A program made the translations under genes and the position numbers. Below the pieces are notes generated by a model. The model did no database searches. It had not been told where the DNA came from and saw only the letters and a program-made list of their open reading frames with translations. Shown here piece after piece: positions 18,368-27,813 of a stretch of 64,000 nt of DNA. The stretch comes from Flavobacterium sp. N3904 (lineage in GTDB: Bacteria; Bacteroidota; Bacteroidia; Flavobacteriales; Flavobacteriaceae): contig NZ_CP110009.1 in assembly GCF_025947305.1 (NCBI RefSeq), positions 1,963,501 through 2,027,500 of the forward strand, in the 5' to 3' direction. Numbering within the stretch: position 1 is the first letter of the stretch; every line of letters begins with the position of its first letter.

Positions 18368-19801
18368 ATGTTTTTCAATTCGCTGGCTTTTGCCATTTTT
18401 TTACCCATTGTTTTTTTCTTGTATTGGTTTGTTTTTAATAAAACAAAAAGAACCCAAAATGCACTTCTTATTATTGCGAGTTATTATTTTTATTCCTGTT
18501 GGGATTGGCGTTTTTTGTTTCTGCTGGTTTTCTCCACATTTCTGGATTATTATACCGGGATTCAAATTGAGAAAAGCACTAAAGATAAGGGGCGTAAGTT
18601 TTGGTTTTGGTTGAGTATTATTGCCAATTTGGGGTTTTTAGGCATTTTTAAATACTATAATTTCTTCTCTGTTTCGTTTGCACAATTGCTTACATCTGGA
18701 GGTATTAAAGTCAATCCTATTTTGTTGGATGTTATTCTACCAGTGGGGATTTCATTTTATACGTTTCATGGATTGTCCTACGTGATTGATATTTATTATA
18801 AACGCATTAAAGCCGAATATAATTTTGTTGATTATTCTTTGTTTGTTAGTTATTTTCCGCTTTTGGTGGCGGGTCCTATCGAAAGAGCGACTCATTTATT
18901 GCCTCAGGTAAAACTAAAAAGGGAGTTTAATTTAGTCCAAGCGAAAGAAGGTATCTGCCAAATCATTTGGGGTTTGGTCAAAAAAGTGGTTATAGCAGAC
19001 ACTTGCGCCATTTATGCCAATGCTATTTTTGATAATTATACCTCAATGAATTCTTTGTCACTTATTTTGGGAGCTATTTATTTTGCGTTCCAAATTTATG
19101 GTGACTTTTCAGGGTATTCTGATATGGCATTGGGAATGTCAAAATTGTTTGGACTGGATTTGTTGCGCAATTTCAATTACCCTTATTTTTCAAGAGATAT
19201 TGCTGAGTTTTGGAGACGTTGGCACATTTCTCTTTCCTCGTGGTTTCGCGATTATCTCTACATTCCATTGGGAGGAAGCAAAGGTTCAAAGGCGATGCAA
19301 GTCCGTAATGTCTTCATTATATTTGTGGTAAGCGGTTTCTGGCATGGCGCCAATTGGACCTATCTTGCTTGGGGTTTTCTCAATGCCGTCTATTTTTTGC
19401 CTCTTTTGTTATTGAACAGAAACCGAAGCAATATTGATGAAATTCAATTGCACTGGAGTTGGGATTCGGTACGAACGATTGTAAGTATTTTTACGACATT
19501 TATTTTGAGCACAATTGCCTGGGTATTTTTTAGAGCCAAAACCATAACCGATGCTTTTTTGTATCTGAAACGAATAGTAGTAAATAGAGAATTCTCTTCG
19601 CAATATCTTGAAAACGAGCGTTACAACTATGAATTGCTTTTGATGGTTGGCTTGTTTGTTTTGGTTGAATGGAATAACAGAACGAAAGTGGAGCCTATTT
19701 CGGGAAAATACAATACGGTAAAGTTGGCTTTAGCAATAGCTGCCATTCTCGCTTTTGGAACCTATTCGGATTATAAGGAATTTATATATTTTCAATTTTA
19801 A
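18368..19801 (+). CDS. MBOAT family membrane-bound O-acyltransferase (AlgI-like)
   Basis: A polytopic membrane protein of 477 residues with about 10 hydrophobic segments. Family landmarks: LPVGISFYTFHGLSYVID (125-141), LVAGPIERATHLLPQ (167-180), YGDFSGYSDMALG, FWRRWHISLSSWFRDYLYIPLGG (281-303) and the catalytic-histidine block SGFWHGANWTYLAWG with H326. AlgI-type proteins move acetyl groups across the inner membrane to exported polysaccharides, usually with an SGNH/AlgJ-like partner. Two SGNH-like genes follow directly, so this is probably the O-acetylation module of the locus. Confidence 0.93.
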   Translation: MFFNSLAFAIFLPIVFFLYWFVFNKTKRTQNALLIIASYYFYSCWDWRFLFLLVFSTFLDYYTGIQIEKSTKDKGRKFWFWLSIIANLGFLGIFKYYNFFSVSFAQLLTSGGIKVNPILLDVILPVGISFYTFHGLSYVIDIYYKRIKAEYNFVDYSLFVSYFPLLVAGPIERATHLLPQVKLKREFNLVQAKEGICQIIWGLVKKVVIADTCAIYANAIFDNYTSMNSLSLILGAIYFAFQIYGDFSGYSDMALGMSKLFGLDLLRNFNYPYFSRDIAEFWRRWHISLSSWFRDYLYIPLGGSKGSKAMQVRNVFIIFVVSGFWHGANWTYLAWGFLNAVYFLPLLLLNRNRSNIDEIQLHWSWDSVRTIVSIFTTFILSTIAWVFFRAKTITDAFLYLKRIVVNREFSSQYLENERYNYELLLMVGLFVLVEWNNRTKVEPISGKYNTVKLALAIAAILAFGTYSDYKEFIYFQF

Positions 19802-19967
19802 TAAACGGAGGATTTTCAATTACCCACCCCGGTCTTAAAGGGAGTCGGAAATGAGGAGCTGATGTAAAAAACAACATGCGTATTTCTTTTTTACACCCTT
19901 TAGGGTTGGGGAAATAAAAAAGAAATTATTTGAATCATTAATGATTAAAAAAAAGAATGTAATTCTA
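19802..19967 (+). other. intergenic spacer between MBOAT and SGNH-like genes
   Basis: This is one of the longest non-coding gaps in the glycan locus. It is locally richer in G and C (CCCACCCCGG, AGGGAGTCGG) than the surrounding AT-rich genes and contains a short palindrome ACCCTTTAGGGT near 19899. No promoter matching TTG-N19-TAnnTTTG and no gene were found. Confidence 0.4.
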
Positions 19968-20849
19968 ATGAAAAAGTTTTTACTATTCACTTTAAAAATA
20001 TTAGTTCTAACGATACTAACCGCTGTTGTTCTAGATTTACTCTATACTGCTGTTTATTTGCAATCGAACAAAAGGGAAAAAATAGATTATGTTTACAATT
20101 CAAAAGGCCGAAATTATGATGTAATATTTTTAGGCTCTTCCCGAGCCAATAACCATTTTGTTGCCCAGATGTTTGAAGATAAAGGACTGAAAACATTCAA
20201 TTATGGTATTAGTGGTTCACACTTGTTTGAATCGGCTTTGCTATTGAAATTAATGGAAGAACGTCATTATAAAATAAAAAACCTGATTCTTGAAGTCGAT
20301 TTAAACTTGTCAAACGAAAGTCGTTCGGATGGAATTACGGCAAAGGTGGTGCCTTATATTCATCATTCTGAAATTGTAAAACAGCATTTGTCTAATGAGA
20401 AAGATTTCAATTTACTGTATTATATGCCGTTTTATCGGTACATTACCTTTGATTCTCGAATTGGGTTTAGAGAAATCTATAATACATTAATTCAAAAGCG
20501 CACCAATAATTTGGATAACCTTGGTTTTTATGCTTTAGGCAAAAAACCAAATGCCAACATGAAAAATAATATTATCAAACTGAATCCTTTGCCTCACAAT
20601 AAATACTACGAACAGATAAAACAAATTTGCAGAGACAATAAGATTAATCTTATTGCTGTAATGACCCCCATGTGTGAGAAAACCAAAGGAATTAATTATT
20701 TTGAAAAAGTAAAAGCACTTTATCCAGAAATTCACAATTATGAAAATGTGGTAATAGAGGACAAATATTTTTCGTCTTGTGGTCACATGAATAATGCTGG
20801 AGCAAGATTGTTTACCGCCCGAATTTTGAAAGATTTTTTTAATAAATAG
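19968..20849 (+). CDS. SGNH-hydrolase-like membrane-anchored protein, tandem copy 1
   Basis: The 293-residue protein starts with an N-terminal membrane anchor (FLLFTLKILVLTILTAVVL) and an extracytoplasmic domain. YDVIFLGSSRANNHFV resembles the nucleophile block of SGNH/DltD/AlgJ-like proteins (GxSR), FNYGISGSHLFE the second glycine block, and SSCGHMNNAGARLFT the final block holding the catalytic histidine. The aspartate expected three residues before that histidine is a serine here. ATG 19968 was chosen over ATG 19941 because it matches the start of the paralogue next door. Probably an acyl-transfer partner of the MBOAT protein; this is inference from context. Confidence 0.7.
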   Translation: MKKFLLFTLKILVLTILTAVVLDLLYTAVYLQSNKREKIDYVYNSKGRNYDVIFLGSSRANNHFVAQMFEDKGLKTFNYGISGSHLFESALLLKLMEERHYKIKNLILEVDLNLSNESRSDGITAKVVPYIHHSEIVKQHLSNEKDFNLLYYMPFYRYITFDSRIGFREIYNTLIQKRTNNLDNLGFYALGKKPNANMKNNIIKLNPLPHNKYYEQIKQICRDNKINLIAVMTPMCEKTKGINYFEKVKALYPEIHNYENVVIEDKYFSSCGHMNNAGARLFTARILKDFFNK

Positions 20850-20864
20850 TTAGCCAATTTTTTA

Positions 20865-21743
20865 ATGAAAAGATTTTTGTTATTTATTTTAAAAACACTT
20901 ATTCTGATAATAGTTATCTGTGTTGTCCTAGACTTATCGTATACAGGCGTTTATTTACAATCGACCGATAGAGGAAAGATTGAAAAGGTATTTAACTCCA
21001 AAAAAGAAATATATGATGTGGTTATTTTGGGTTCTTCTAGAGCCAATAACCATTTTGTTGCAGAGATGTTTGAATGTAAAGGTTTGAAAACATTTAATTA
21101 CGGTATGAGTGGCGGGCAATTGTTTGAAGCTGATTTATTATTGAAATTAATGATTGAGCGGCATTATAAAATTAAAAATGTAATTTTAGAAGCCGATTTA
21201 AATTTGTCAATTGATCATCAAGCAGAAGGAATTTCGGCTAAGTTTTTACCATACTTAAATAATTCAGTAACTATTAAGAAGCATTTTGAAAAAGAAAGAG
21301 ATTTTGCGGAGTTGTATTACATTCCCTTTTATAGATTTATAAAATTTGAAACTCGTATCGGCATAAGAGAAACTTTTTTTACTTTAATTCATAAAAAGTC
21401 AAGTTGGTTGAATCATAACGGATATTACCCTCTGTTTAATCAAAATGGGAATATGAATAAAAATATAGAAAAACTAAATCCGTTGCCTCACAATAAATAC
21501 TACGAAGAAATAAAACAAACATGCAAGGACAATGGCATTAATCTCATTGCACTAATGACACCAATGTGTGAAAACACCAAAGGAATTAACTATTTTAATA
21601 AGGTTCAACAACTGTATCCCGAGATTCATAATTATGAAAATGTAGTGGTAGAGGATAAATATTTTTCCTCTTGCGGACATATGAATGATATGGGAGCGAG
21701 GTTGTTTACCGCTCGAATTTTAAAGGATTTTTTTAATAAATAA
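20865..21743 (+). CDS. SGNH-hydrolase-like membrane-anchored protein, tandem copy 2
   Basis: Paralogue of the preceding gene, clearly identical at more than half of positions by eye, with the same layout: anchor FLLFILKTLILIIVICVVL, nucleophile-like YDVVILGSSRANNHFV, FNYGMSGGQLFE, NPLPHNKYYEEIKQ and SSCGHMNDMGARLFT. As in copy 1, the canonical Asp of a DxxH triad is Ser. The copies lie 15 nt apart and differ mainly in the middle (residues about 100-185), which may set substrate preference. A separate TM anchor places the domain in the periplasm, where an MBOAT partner would hand over acyl groups. Confidence 0.7.
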   Translation: MKRFLLFILKTLILIIVICVVLDLSYTGVYLQSTDRGKIEKVFNSKKEIYDVVILGSSRANNHFVAEMFECKGLKTFNYGMSGGQLFEADLLLKLMIERHYKIKNVILEADLNLSIDHQAEGISAKFLPYLNNSVTIKKHFEKERDFAELYYIPFYRFIKFETRIGIRETFFTLIHKKSSWLNHNGYYPLFNQNGNMNKNIEKLNPLPHNKYYEEIKQTCKDNGINLIALMTPMCENTKGINYFNKVQQLYPEIHNYENVVVEDKYFSSCGHMNDMGARLFTARILKDFFNK

Positions 21744-21749
21744 AAAAGT

Positions 21750-22895
21750 ATGCACATCGCTTTTCTAACATCCGAGTATCCACACGAGCGTGTACATCAT
21801 GCAGCAGGAATTGGTACCAGTATCAAGAATTTGGTTGTAGCTTTGGCGAAAGAAGGGGTAACAGTTTCTGTTTTTGTATATGGACAAGATGAGGAGGCCG
21901 TTTTCCTTGAAGAAGGTGTCAAAATATATTTGATAAAGAATCAAAAGTATAAAGTGTTTGGTTGGTTTTTGCATCGAAAATACATTCAAAACTATTTGAA
22001 TAAATACATTGTTTCAGAAGGAGTTGATTTGGTTGAAGCTCCAGACTGGACAGGAATCACCGCTTTTATGGATTTAAAAGCACCACTCGTAATTCGATTT
22101 CACGGAAGTGATACGTATTTTTGTCATTTGGAACAACGAAAGCAAAAACTGAAAAACTTTTGGTTCGAAAAATTGGCAATTGCCAAAGCCCAAGCTTTTA
22201 TTGCCCCTACTCGTTTTGCCGGAGAATTGTCAAAAAAGCTTTTTGGTATTAAAAATAAAAAAATTCAAACGATTCACTACGGATTGGAGTTGAGTCAATT
22301 TCAAAATAATACTCCTTTGGTATATGAGAAAGGTTTGATTTTATACATTGGTACAATAATCCGAAAAAAAGGGATATTGGAATTGCCCGCAATTTTTAAT
22401 AAAGTTCGAAAAAAATATCCAGGAACAAGATTAGTTTTAATTGGAAGTGATTCCTATGATATACAGACAAAATCCAAATCAACATGGAAGTTAGTACAAC
22501 AAGAATGCCATAATGAAGATTTGAGTTCTATTTCTTATCTGGGTAAAATTCCGTATCGAGAAGTGCAAGAATACATAAAAAAAGCCCATGTTTGTGTTTT
22601 TCCTACTTTTGCAGAAACTTTAGGGATGGTAACTATAGAATCGATGGCGTTGCAGAAACCAGTTGTGAACAGTAATATTGGCTGGGCTCAAGAATTGATT
22701 GTCGACGATGAAAGTGGATATTTAGTTTATCCCAAAGAGCACGATATGTTTGCGGATAAAATAGTGGGCTTGTTGCAAGACGAAAATTTATGCAGTAGTA
22801 TCGGGAGAAATGCAAAAACAAGGGTCGAAACTGTTTTTGATATCAAAAAAACGGTAAATCAAAATGTTGATTTTTATAAAACGTTAATAGGTTAA
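21750..22895 (+). CDS. family 4 glycosyltransferase
   Basis: A typical GT4 of 381 residues. IAFLTSEYPHERVHHAAGIGTSIKNLVVALAKEG forms the glycine-rich start. LVEAPDWTGITAF, LVIRFHGSDTYFCHL and APTRFAGELSKKLFG follow in the acceptor domain. The donor domain has YIGTIIRKKGILELPAIF, YLGKIPYREVQEYIKKAHVCVFPTFAETLGMVTIESMALQKPVV (EX7E) and VYPKEHDMFADKIV. It starts 6 nt after the second SGNH-like gene. Sugar specificity is unknown. Confidence 0.92.
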   Translation: MHIAFLTSEYPHERVHHAAGIGTSIKNLVVALAKEGVTVSVFVYGQDEEAVFLEEGVKIYLIKNQKYKVFGWFLHRKYIQNYLNKYIVSEGVDLVEAPDWTGITAFMDLKAPLVIRFHGSDTYFCHLEQRKQKLKNFWFEKLAIAKAQAFIAPTRFAGELSKKLFGIKNKKIQTIHYGLELSQFQNNTPLVYEKGLILYIGTIIRKKGILELPAIFNKVRKKYPGTRLVLIGSDSYDIQTKSKSTWKLVQQECHNEDLSSISYLGKIPYREVQEYIKKAHVCVFPTFAETLGMVTIESMALQKPVVNSNIGWAQELIVDDESGYLVYPKEHDMFADKIVGLLQDENLCSSIGRNAKTRVETVFDIKKTVNQNVDFYKTLIG

Positions 22896-22897
22896 TT

Positions 22898-24436
22898 TTG
22901 ATTGTAGTCTATCATAATAACAAGTCCATTGTCAGAGTTGAAGCTAATGATAAGTCAATAGTTTTTGATGAAAAAAGCTCTATTGCTCATGGATTAATGC
23001 AATTAGCGATTCGGTTTCCAGAATCAAAATTGGTTTGGTGTTACCAAGAATGTTGTAAGTACATTAATTTAGAAGAGGTGCCAAAACTTATGCATCATCA
23101 AAAAATGATGTTATCCTATAATCCAAGTGGCAGTAATTATTTAGGAAACAGAATTGGTTATGTTGAGGATTCACCTTATATCAATATAAATAAAAAAGTG
23201 AGCTACCCGACTTGGCAAATGAGTAGTTTTGTAGGCGTTATAAATGCTTCCGTTTTAATTGCTTTCAAAGACAAAATAAAATTAGATTATGATTTTGACT
23301 ATTACCTCAATTCTATTGCCAAAGTAGGTATGCCCTTGGGATTATTATGTTATTCAGAACCTAAATTATTATCTAATATTCAAATTTCACAAACTGAAAA
23401 AGCTACGGTTTTTACCCTTTTTAGATTTGTAAAGCAACATTACAAAACCCGTTGGGTATTCTTATTACTATTGAATCTCTTTGTGTATGAGTTACGATTA
23501 TCACTTTTAGAATTTATATATGCCTTTTTATTTAAAAACAGAAACAGTACTACAGTTTCTTTAAATAAAATCGTTGTTCATTCTTCCCTAAAAGTTGTTG
23601 ATAAAGCAACGCTAGATGTTATTATTCCCACTATTGGCCGGAAAAACTATTTATATGATGTATTGCAAGATTTAGCCAAGCAAACCCATTTGGCTATAAA
23701 TGTAATTATAGTTGAGCAAAATCCACAAGAGGGCAGTGTTTCAGAATTGGATTATTTGCATACCGAAAGTTGGCCGTTTGCCATTAAACATACTTTTACG
23801 CACCAGGCAGGAGCTTGTAACGCCAGAAATTTGGCTTTGAGCCAAGTGGAAAGTGAATGGGTGTTTTTGAATGATGATGATAATCGATTTGACTCGGATT
23901 TAATAGAAAGAGTGCTTGGAAATATTAGAAAATATGGTGTTAAAAGTCTTACTACATCTTATTTGCAAGAGGGAGAAAAACTTCGATATTCTATAATTTC
24001 ACAATCAGGTATTTTTGGTTCAGGGAACAGTTTTTTGAAAGCGGAATTATTAAAGTATGTTTCTTTTGATAAATCTTTGGAGTTTGGTTATGGAGAAGAC
24101 ACTGATTTTGGTTTGCAATTGAGAAATTTAGGTATTGATATAATATATTTTCCAGAGCCTGCTATTTTGCATTTAAAGGCACCTATGGGAGGATTTAGAA
24201 TAAAACCGGTTTTTGAATGGTCGAATGAAGTAATTCAGCCCAAACCATCTCCTGCTATTATGTATGTGAAGAAAAAACACAATACAAAAGAGCAAGTCTT
24301 GGGTTATAAAACGACTTTGTTTTTTAAATTATTAAAAAAGGAAAAAAGTATAAATTATATTTCATTTATACTGTCTTTTAAAAAAAAATGGAATGAAAGT
24401 TTGTATTGGGCTAATCAATTAAAAAATAATGATTAA
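22898..24436 (+). CDS. family 2 glycosyltransferase with long N-terminal extension
   Basis: The GT-A domain lies in the C-terminal half: LDVIIPTIGRKNYLYDVLQDLAKQ (from about 239), QAGACNARNLALSQVESEWVFLNDDDNRFDSDLI with a DDD metal site, and FGYGEDTDFGLQLRNLG. The first 238 residues are unusual for GT2 and end in a hydrophobic stretch (about 185-212); they may be a degenerate second domain. Translation appears to start at TTG 22898, 2 nt after the previous stop, because the next in-frame Met is about 33 residues in. The end overlaps the exostosin-like gene by 8 nt. Confidence 0.85.
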   Translation: MIVVYHNNKSIVRVEANDKSIVFDEKSSIAHGLMQLAIRFPESKLVWCYQECCKYINLEEVPKLMHHQKMMLSYNPSGSNYLGNRIGYVEDSPYININKKVSYPTWQMSSFVGVINASVLIAFKDKIKLDYDFDYYLNSIAKVGMPLGLLCYSEPKLLSNIQISQTEKATVFTLFRFVKQHYKTRWVFLLLLNLFVYELRLSLLEFIYAFLFKNRNSTTVSLNKIVVHSSLKVVDKATLDVIIPTIGRKNYLYDVLQDLAKQTHLAINVIIVEQNPQEGSVSELDYLHTESWPFAIKHTFTHQAGACNARNLALSQVESEWVFLNDDDNRFDSDLIERVLGNIRKYGVKSLTTSYLQEGEKLRYSIISQSGIFGSGNSFLKAELLKYVSFDKSLEFGYGEDTDFGLQLRNLGIDIIYFPEPAILHLKAPMGGFRIKPVFEWSNEVIQPKPSPAIMYVKKKHNTKEQVLGYKTTLFFKLLKKEKSINYISFILSFKKKWNESLYWANQLKNND

Positions 24437-25448
24437 AATTTATACAGATACTGAATTTATTACTGCAAAAAACAGAAGGATTATTTTTCCTTTGTTATTT
24501 GAATTGTGTTATTTAAAAAATGTCAATCTTTTAAAAGAATACAATTTAGTGGATTCAATAGACGAGTCGGACATTATAATTGTTCCTGTCGATATTGGCT
24601 TTCTGATAAAAAACAAACAATTACATTATTTGAAGCAGTTTATTACAAATGGTAAATTGCAAAACAAAGTGATTTGGGCATACAGCGGAGGGGATTTTGG
24701 CAAAACAATTCAAGATGATATTTACCTCTTTAGGCTAGGTGGATTTAATTCTAAAATGAATGATAAAACAAATATTTTGCCCTCTTTTATTCATGATCCT
24801 TATGAAAAATTTATTCAAAAAGAGTTTGTCGTTTTAGAAAAAGAATCCATTCCATCTATTGGGTTTGTTGGTAATGCCAATGGTTCATTAAAGAGTTTGT
24901 TTAAAGAATTCGTGGTTTATTTATATGTAATAGGTTTAAATATTAAAAATAATTTTTACTCAGATTATCAGTCATTTTATCCTTCAGGATATAAAAGATA
25001 TCGATTGCTAAAGAAAATTGGAGCTGATTCAAGAGTTAAATCAGATTTTGTTTTTAGAAAAAAACACTCTAGAGCCTCATTAGATACTTTTCAAATCAAA
25101 ACGGCTACAATAGAATTTTATCAAAACATGTATCAAAATCCATATGTTTTTTGTTTGAGGGGGTTAGGTAATTTTTCGGTACGTTTTTATGAAACATTGG
25201 CTATGGGAAGAATTCCTGTAGTTGTAGATACTGATATAAGATTGCCTTTTCATAATAGTATAAATTGGGAAAAACATTGTGTTTTTGTTGAAGAAGAAAA
25301 TTTCGTAAATCAATTATTAGATTTCCATCTTAAAATTCCTAAACAAGATTTTATATTGATGCAAGAAAATAACAGAAAGCTATTTTTGAATGTTTTGTCC
25401 CGTGAAAGTTATTTTGTCGAATGGTTAAAAAAAAAATCAGATAAATGA
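24429..25448 (+). CDS. exostosin-family glycosyltransferase-like protein
   Basis: A 339-residue protein. The strongest match is the C-terminal exostosin pattern: PYVFCLRGLGNFSVRFYETLAMGRIPVVVDTDIRLPFHNSINWEKHCVFVEEEN, like the nucleotide-sugar part of GT47/exostosins. The N-terminal half includes SDIIIVPVDIGFL and SIGFVGNANG. Bacterial members occur in surface glycan loci, with unknown donors. It overlaps the preceding gene by 8 nt and the following one by 4 nt (ATGA), so expression is probably coupled. Confidence 0.78.
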   Translation: MIKIYTDTEFITAKNRRIIFPLLFELCYLKNVNLLKEYNLVDSIDESDIIIVPVDIGFLIKNKQLHYLKQFITNGKLQNKVIWAYSGGDFGKTIQDDIYLFRLGGFNSKMNDKTNILPSFIHDPYEKFIQKEFVVLEKESIPSIGFVGNANGSLKSLFKEFVVYLYVIGLNIKNNFYSDYQSFYPSGYKRYRLLKKIGADSRVKSDFVFRKKHSRASLDTFQIKTATIEFYQNMYQNPYVFCLRGLGNFSVRFYETLAMGRIPVVVDTDIRLPFHNSINWEKHCVFVEEENFVNQLLDFHLKIPKQDFILMQENNRKLFLNVLSRESYFVEWLKKKSDK

Positions 25449-26443
25449 AATTCTCCCTAATTATTTGTACCTATATGCGTCCCGAATCCTTGCTTCAATT
25501 ATTGCAGTCGGTACAGGAACAATCCCTATATCCGAATGAAATTTTGATTGTTGATGGTTCTGTTAATGGGGAAACACAACGTATAATAACAGATCATCCT
25601 TTTCAGAATCTGAATTATTTTCTGGTTCCAAAGGAGCATCGAGGCCTGACCAAACAGCGCAATTTTGGAATCGCCCGAGTTGGATTGGATTGCGGAGTAG
25701 TTTGTTTTTTGGATGATGACACCATTTTAGAAAAAGATTATTTTGAGCAATTAATCAACACCTTTAATCAAGATAATGCCATAACAGGTGTTGGTGGAGT
25801 TGCCATTAATGAAAATGCCTGGCAATTAATAGATTCAAACAGAAAATATAATAAATACAAGTACTTTCAGTTTGATAGGTATGTTTATAAGGAAGGACAA
25901 CGTAATGTACTACGAAATTACTTGGGTTTGCAATCGAATCTAAACCCTGGAAAAATGCCTGATTATTCGCATGGAAGAACTTGTGGATTCCCTTTGAATG
26001 GTAAAACCTATGAAGTTGATTTGTTAATTGGAATGTCAATGGCATTTAAAAAAAATGTTGTCGATAAAATCCAATTTTCATCTTATTTTGAGGGTTATGG
26101 TTTGTACGAGGATGCTGATTTTAGTATCAGAGCTTTGGAGTTTGGTAAAAATGTAATCAATACAAAAGTGCAATTGAGCCATTATCACAATGCTTCAGGA
26201 AGACCCAATCAATACCAATACGGCAAAATGGTAGTCCGGAATGGTTGGTATGTATGGCGTGTGAAAAGCCCAAACCCCTCCTTTGATGCCCGACTAAAAT
26301 GGAATTTGATTACACTGCTCTTGACATTGATCCGATTTAGCAATACATTTACAACCAACACTAAAACGGAAGCCTTCAGTGAATCTTTAGGGCGAACTGT
26401 TGGATGGTGGAGTTTGTTTTTTAGTAAACCAAAACAGAAATAA
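25445..26443 (+). CDS. family 2 glycosyltransferase
   Basis: GT-A protein of 332 residues. FSLIICTYMRPESLLQLLQSVQEQ and ILIVDGSVNGETQRII open the fold. HRGLTKQRNFGIARV and VVCFLDDDTILEKDYFEQL carry the metal-binding acidic run. LLIGMSMAFKKNVV and GYGLYEDADFSIRALEFG are the acceptor-side motifs. It is overlapped by the upstream stop (4 nt), and its own stop shares a base with the next start (TAATG). Donor unknown. Confidence 0.9.
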   Translation: MKFSLIICTYMRPESLLQLLQSVQEQSLYPNEILIVDGSVNGETQRIITDHPFQNLNYFLVPKEHRGLTKQRNFGIARVGLDCGVVCFLDDDTILEKDYFEQLINTFNQDNAITGVGGVAINENAWQLIDSNRKYNKYKYFQFDRYVYKEGQRNVLRNYLGLQSNLNPGKMPDYSHGRTCGFPLNGKTYEVDLLIGMSMAFKKNVVDKIQFSSYFEGYGLYEDADFSIRALEFGKNVINTKVQLSHYHNASGRPNQYQYGKMVVRNGWYVWRVKSPNPSFDARLKWNLITLLLTLIRFSNTFTTNTKTEAFSESLGRTVGWWSLFFSKPKQK

Positions 26444-27252
26444 TGAAAACTACTGCATCAATATTAGAAACGAATATAAAGCAAGCCGAATTTTACAATA
26501 CGAAAAAGAAAAATTTAGCTACCCGTATTTGGTCCCAATTTAGAAATGGCATCCTGAATAAGATAAAAAAGGCCGTCGGCGTACAAGATCAAGCGTATTT
26601 ATTGCACAAAGAATGGTTTGGTGATCTGAGCTCCAAAAAAGTATTGGATTTAGGCTGTTTTTCCGGAAATTACTGGTCCATGTATTTGGCAGAACATTCT
26701 AAAGTGTATTTAGGAATTGATTTGAGCGATGTTGCTATTGCAAAATTGAATGAACGATTAGCCGCTTTTCCAAATGCAAGTGCCAAAGCTATTGACTTTC
26801 TCTCAGCCGAATTTGTAGACAAGGATTATGATTTAATCTATGCCTATGGGGTTTTGCATCATTTTGAAAACACTACCATTTTAATTGATAAGCTCAATGA
26901 TAAATTAGCTCCAAACGGGCAAATTATCAGTTATGATCCATTGGAGACCAGTTTGCCGATAAAGATAATACGAACCTTGTACCGCCCGTTTCAGTCGGAT
27001 GCCGCCTGGGAATGGCCCTTTACCAAAAAAACGTTTTATCAATTTCAAGATGCTTTTACTATTATCGAAAGACGCGGACTTCTTGGTAAATCAAAGTGGA
27101 TGGCGTTGATTTCAATACTTCCGATATCAGATCAGAAAAAAAATAAAATCGGTCAAAAGTGGCATAAAGAGGATTGGGAAAATTCTAAAATGTCAGATTC
27201 TGTGTTGTTTGGTTGTATGCATTTGACTATGTTAATGCAGAAAAAAAACTAG
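26443..27252 (+). CDS. class I SAM-dependent methyltransferase
   Basis: The Rossmann-type SAM site is clear: KKVLDLGCFSGNYWSMYLAEHSK (motif I DLGCFSG), YLGIDLSDVAIAKL (acidic end of beta-2), YDLIYAYGVLHHFEN (post-I/II) and LAPNGQIISYDPLETS. The remaining C-terminal part is of the kind seen in sugar or glycolipid O-methyltransferases of polysaccharide clusters. At 269 residues it is complete. The start codon overlaps the previous stop by one base. It probably methylates the glycan or its precursor, but it could act on another small substrate. Confidence 0.85.
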   Translation: MKTTASILETNIKQAEFYNTKKKNLATRIWSQFRNGILNKIKKAVGVQDQAYLLHKEWFGDLSSKKVLDLGCFSGNYWSMYLAEHSKVYLGIDLSDVAIAKLNERLAAFPNASAKAIDFLSAEFVDKDYDLIYAYGVLHHFENTTILIDKLNDKLAPNGQIISYDPLETSLPIKIIRTLYRPFQSDAAWEWPFTKKTFYQFQDAFTIIERRGLLGKSKWMALISILPISDQKKNKIGQKWHKEDWENSKMSDSVLFGCMHLTMLMQKKN

Positions 27253-27258
27253 TTTTAA

Positions 27259-27813
27259 ATGAATTTACTTCAACTTATACAATCTGATTACAGGAAACAT
27301 CAAAAATATGGAGGCCATTTTTTTGGAATTGTGTTTTTGACACAAGGATTTTGGGCTGTTTTTCAATATAGGATTGCCCATTTTGTTTATTCCAAAATAA
27401 AATGGCAACCGTTTCGATTGTTTGGTTTATTGTTTATGTTATTCTGGCAGAAAATAATTGAAATTAGTAGTGGGATATCCATCCCAGCCTCTTCAAGCAT
27501 TGGGCATTCTTTTTATATTGGCCATTTTGGAGGTATTATTATCAATGCAAATGCTGTTATAGGTAACAATTGTAATATTTCGCAGGGAGTAACTATCGGC
27601 GTTTCGGGAAGAGGCGAAAAACGAGGAACCCCTATTTTGGGTAACGAAGTATATGTTGGTGCCAATGCAGTGGTATCGGGTAAAATTACTATTGGGGATA
27701 GTGTTTTAATAGGCGCCTGTTCTTTGGTAAACGATTCTGTTTCGGAGGGCTCGGTAGTGCTAGGTGTTCCAGCGGTAGTTGTTTCCCAAAAGGGTTCTAA
27801 AGAATATATTTGA
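27259..27813 (+). CDS. serine-acetyltransferase-like hexapeptide O-acetyltransferase
   Basis: A 184-residue protein with a short helical N-terminus and a CysE-type left-handed beta-helix. IEISSGISIPASSSIGHSFYIGHFGGIIINANAVIGNNCNISQGVTIG is the catalytic GHFGG block, and LGNEVYVGANAVVSGKITIGDSVLIGACSLV forms further coils. The N-terminal domain of true CysE is much reduced, so this is more likely a sugar O-acetyltransferase of the polysaccharide-locus type than a cysteine biosynthesis enzyme. It lies 6 nt after the methyltransferase, and its TGA shares a base with the next ATG. Confidence 0.85.
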   Translation: MNLLQLIQSDYRKHQKYGGHFFGIVFLTQGFWAVFQYRIAHFVYSKIKWQPFRLFGLLFMLFWQKIIEISSGISIPASSSIGHSFYIGHFGGIIINANAVIGNNCNISQGVTIGVSGRGEKRGTPILGNEVYVGANAVVSGKITIGDSVLIGACSLVNDSVSEGSVVLGVPAVVVSQKGSKEYI

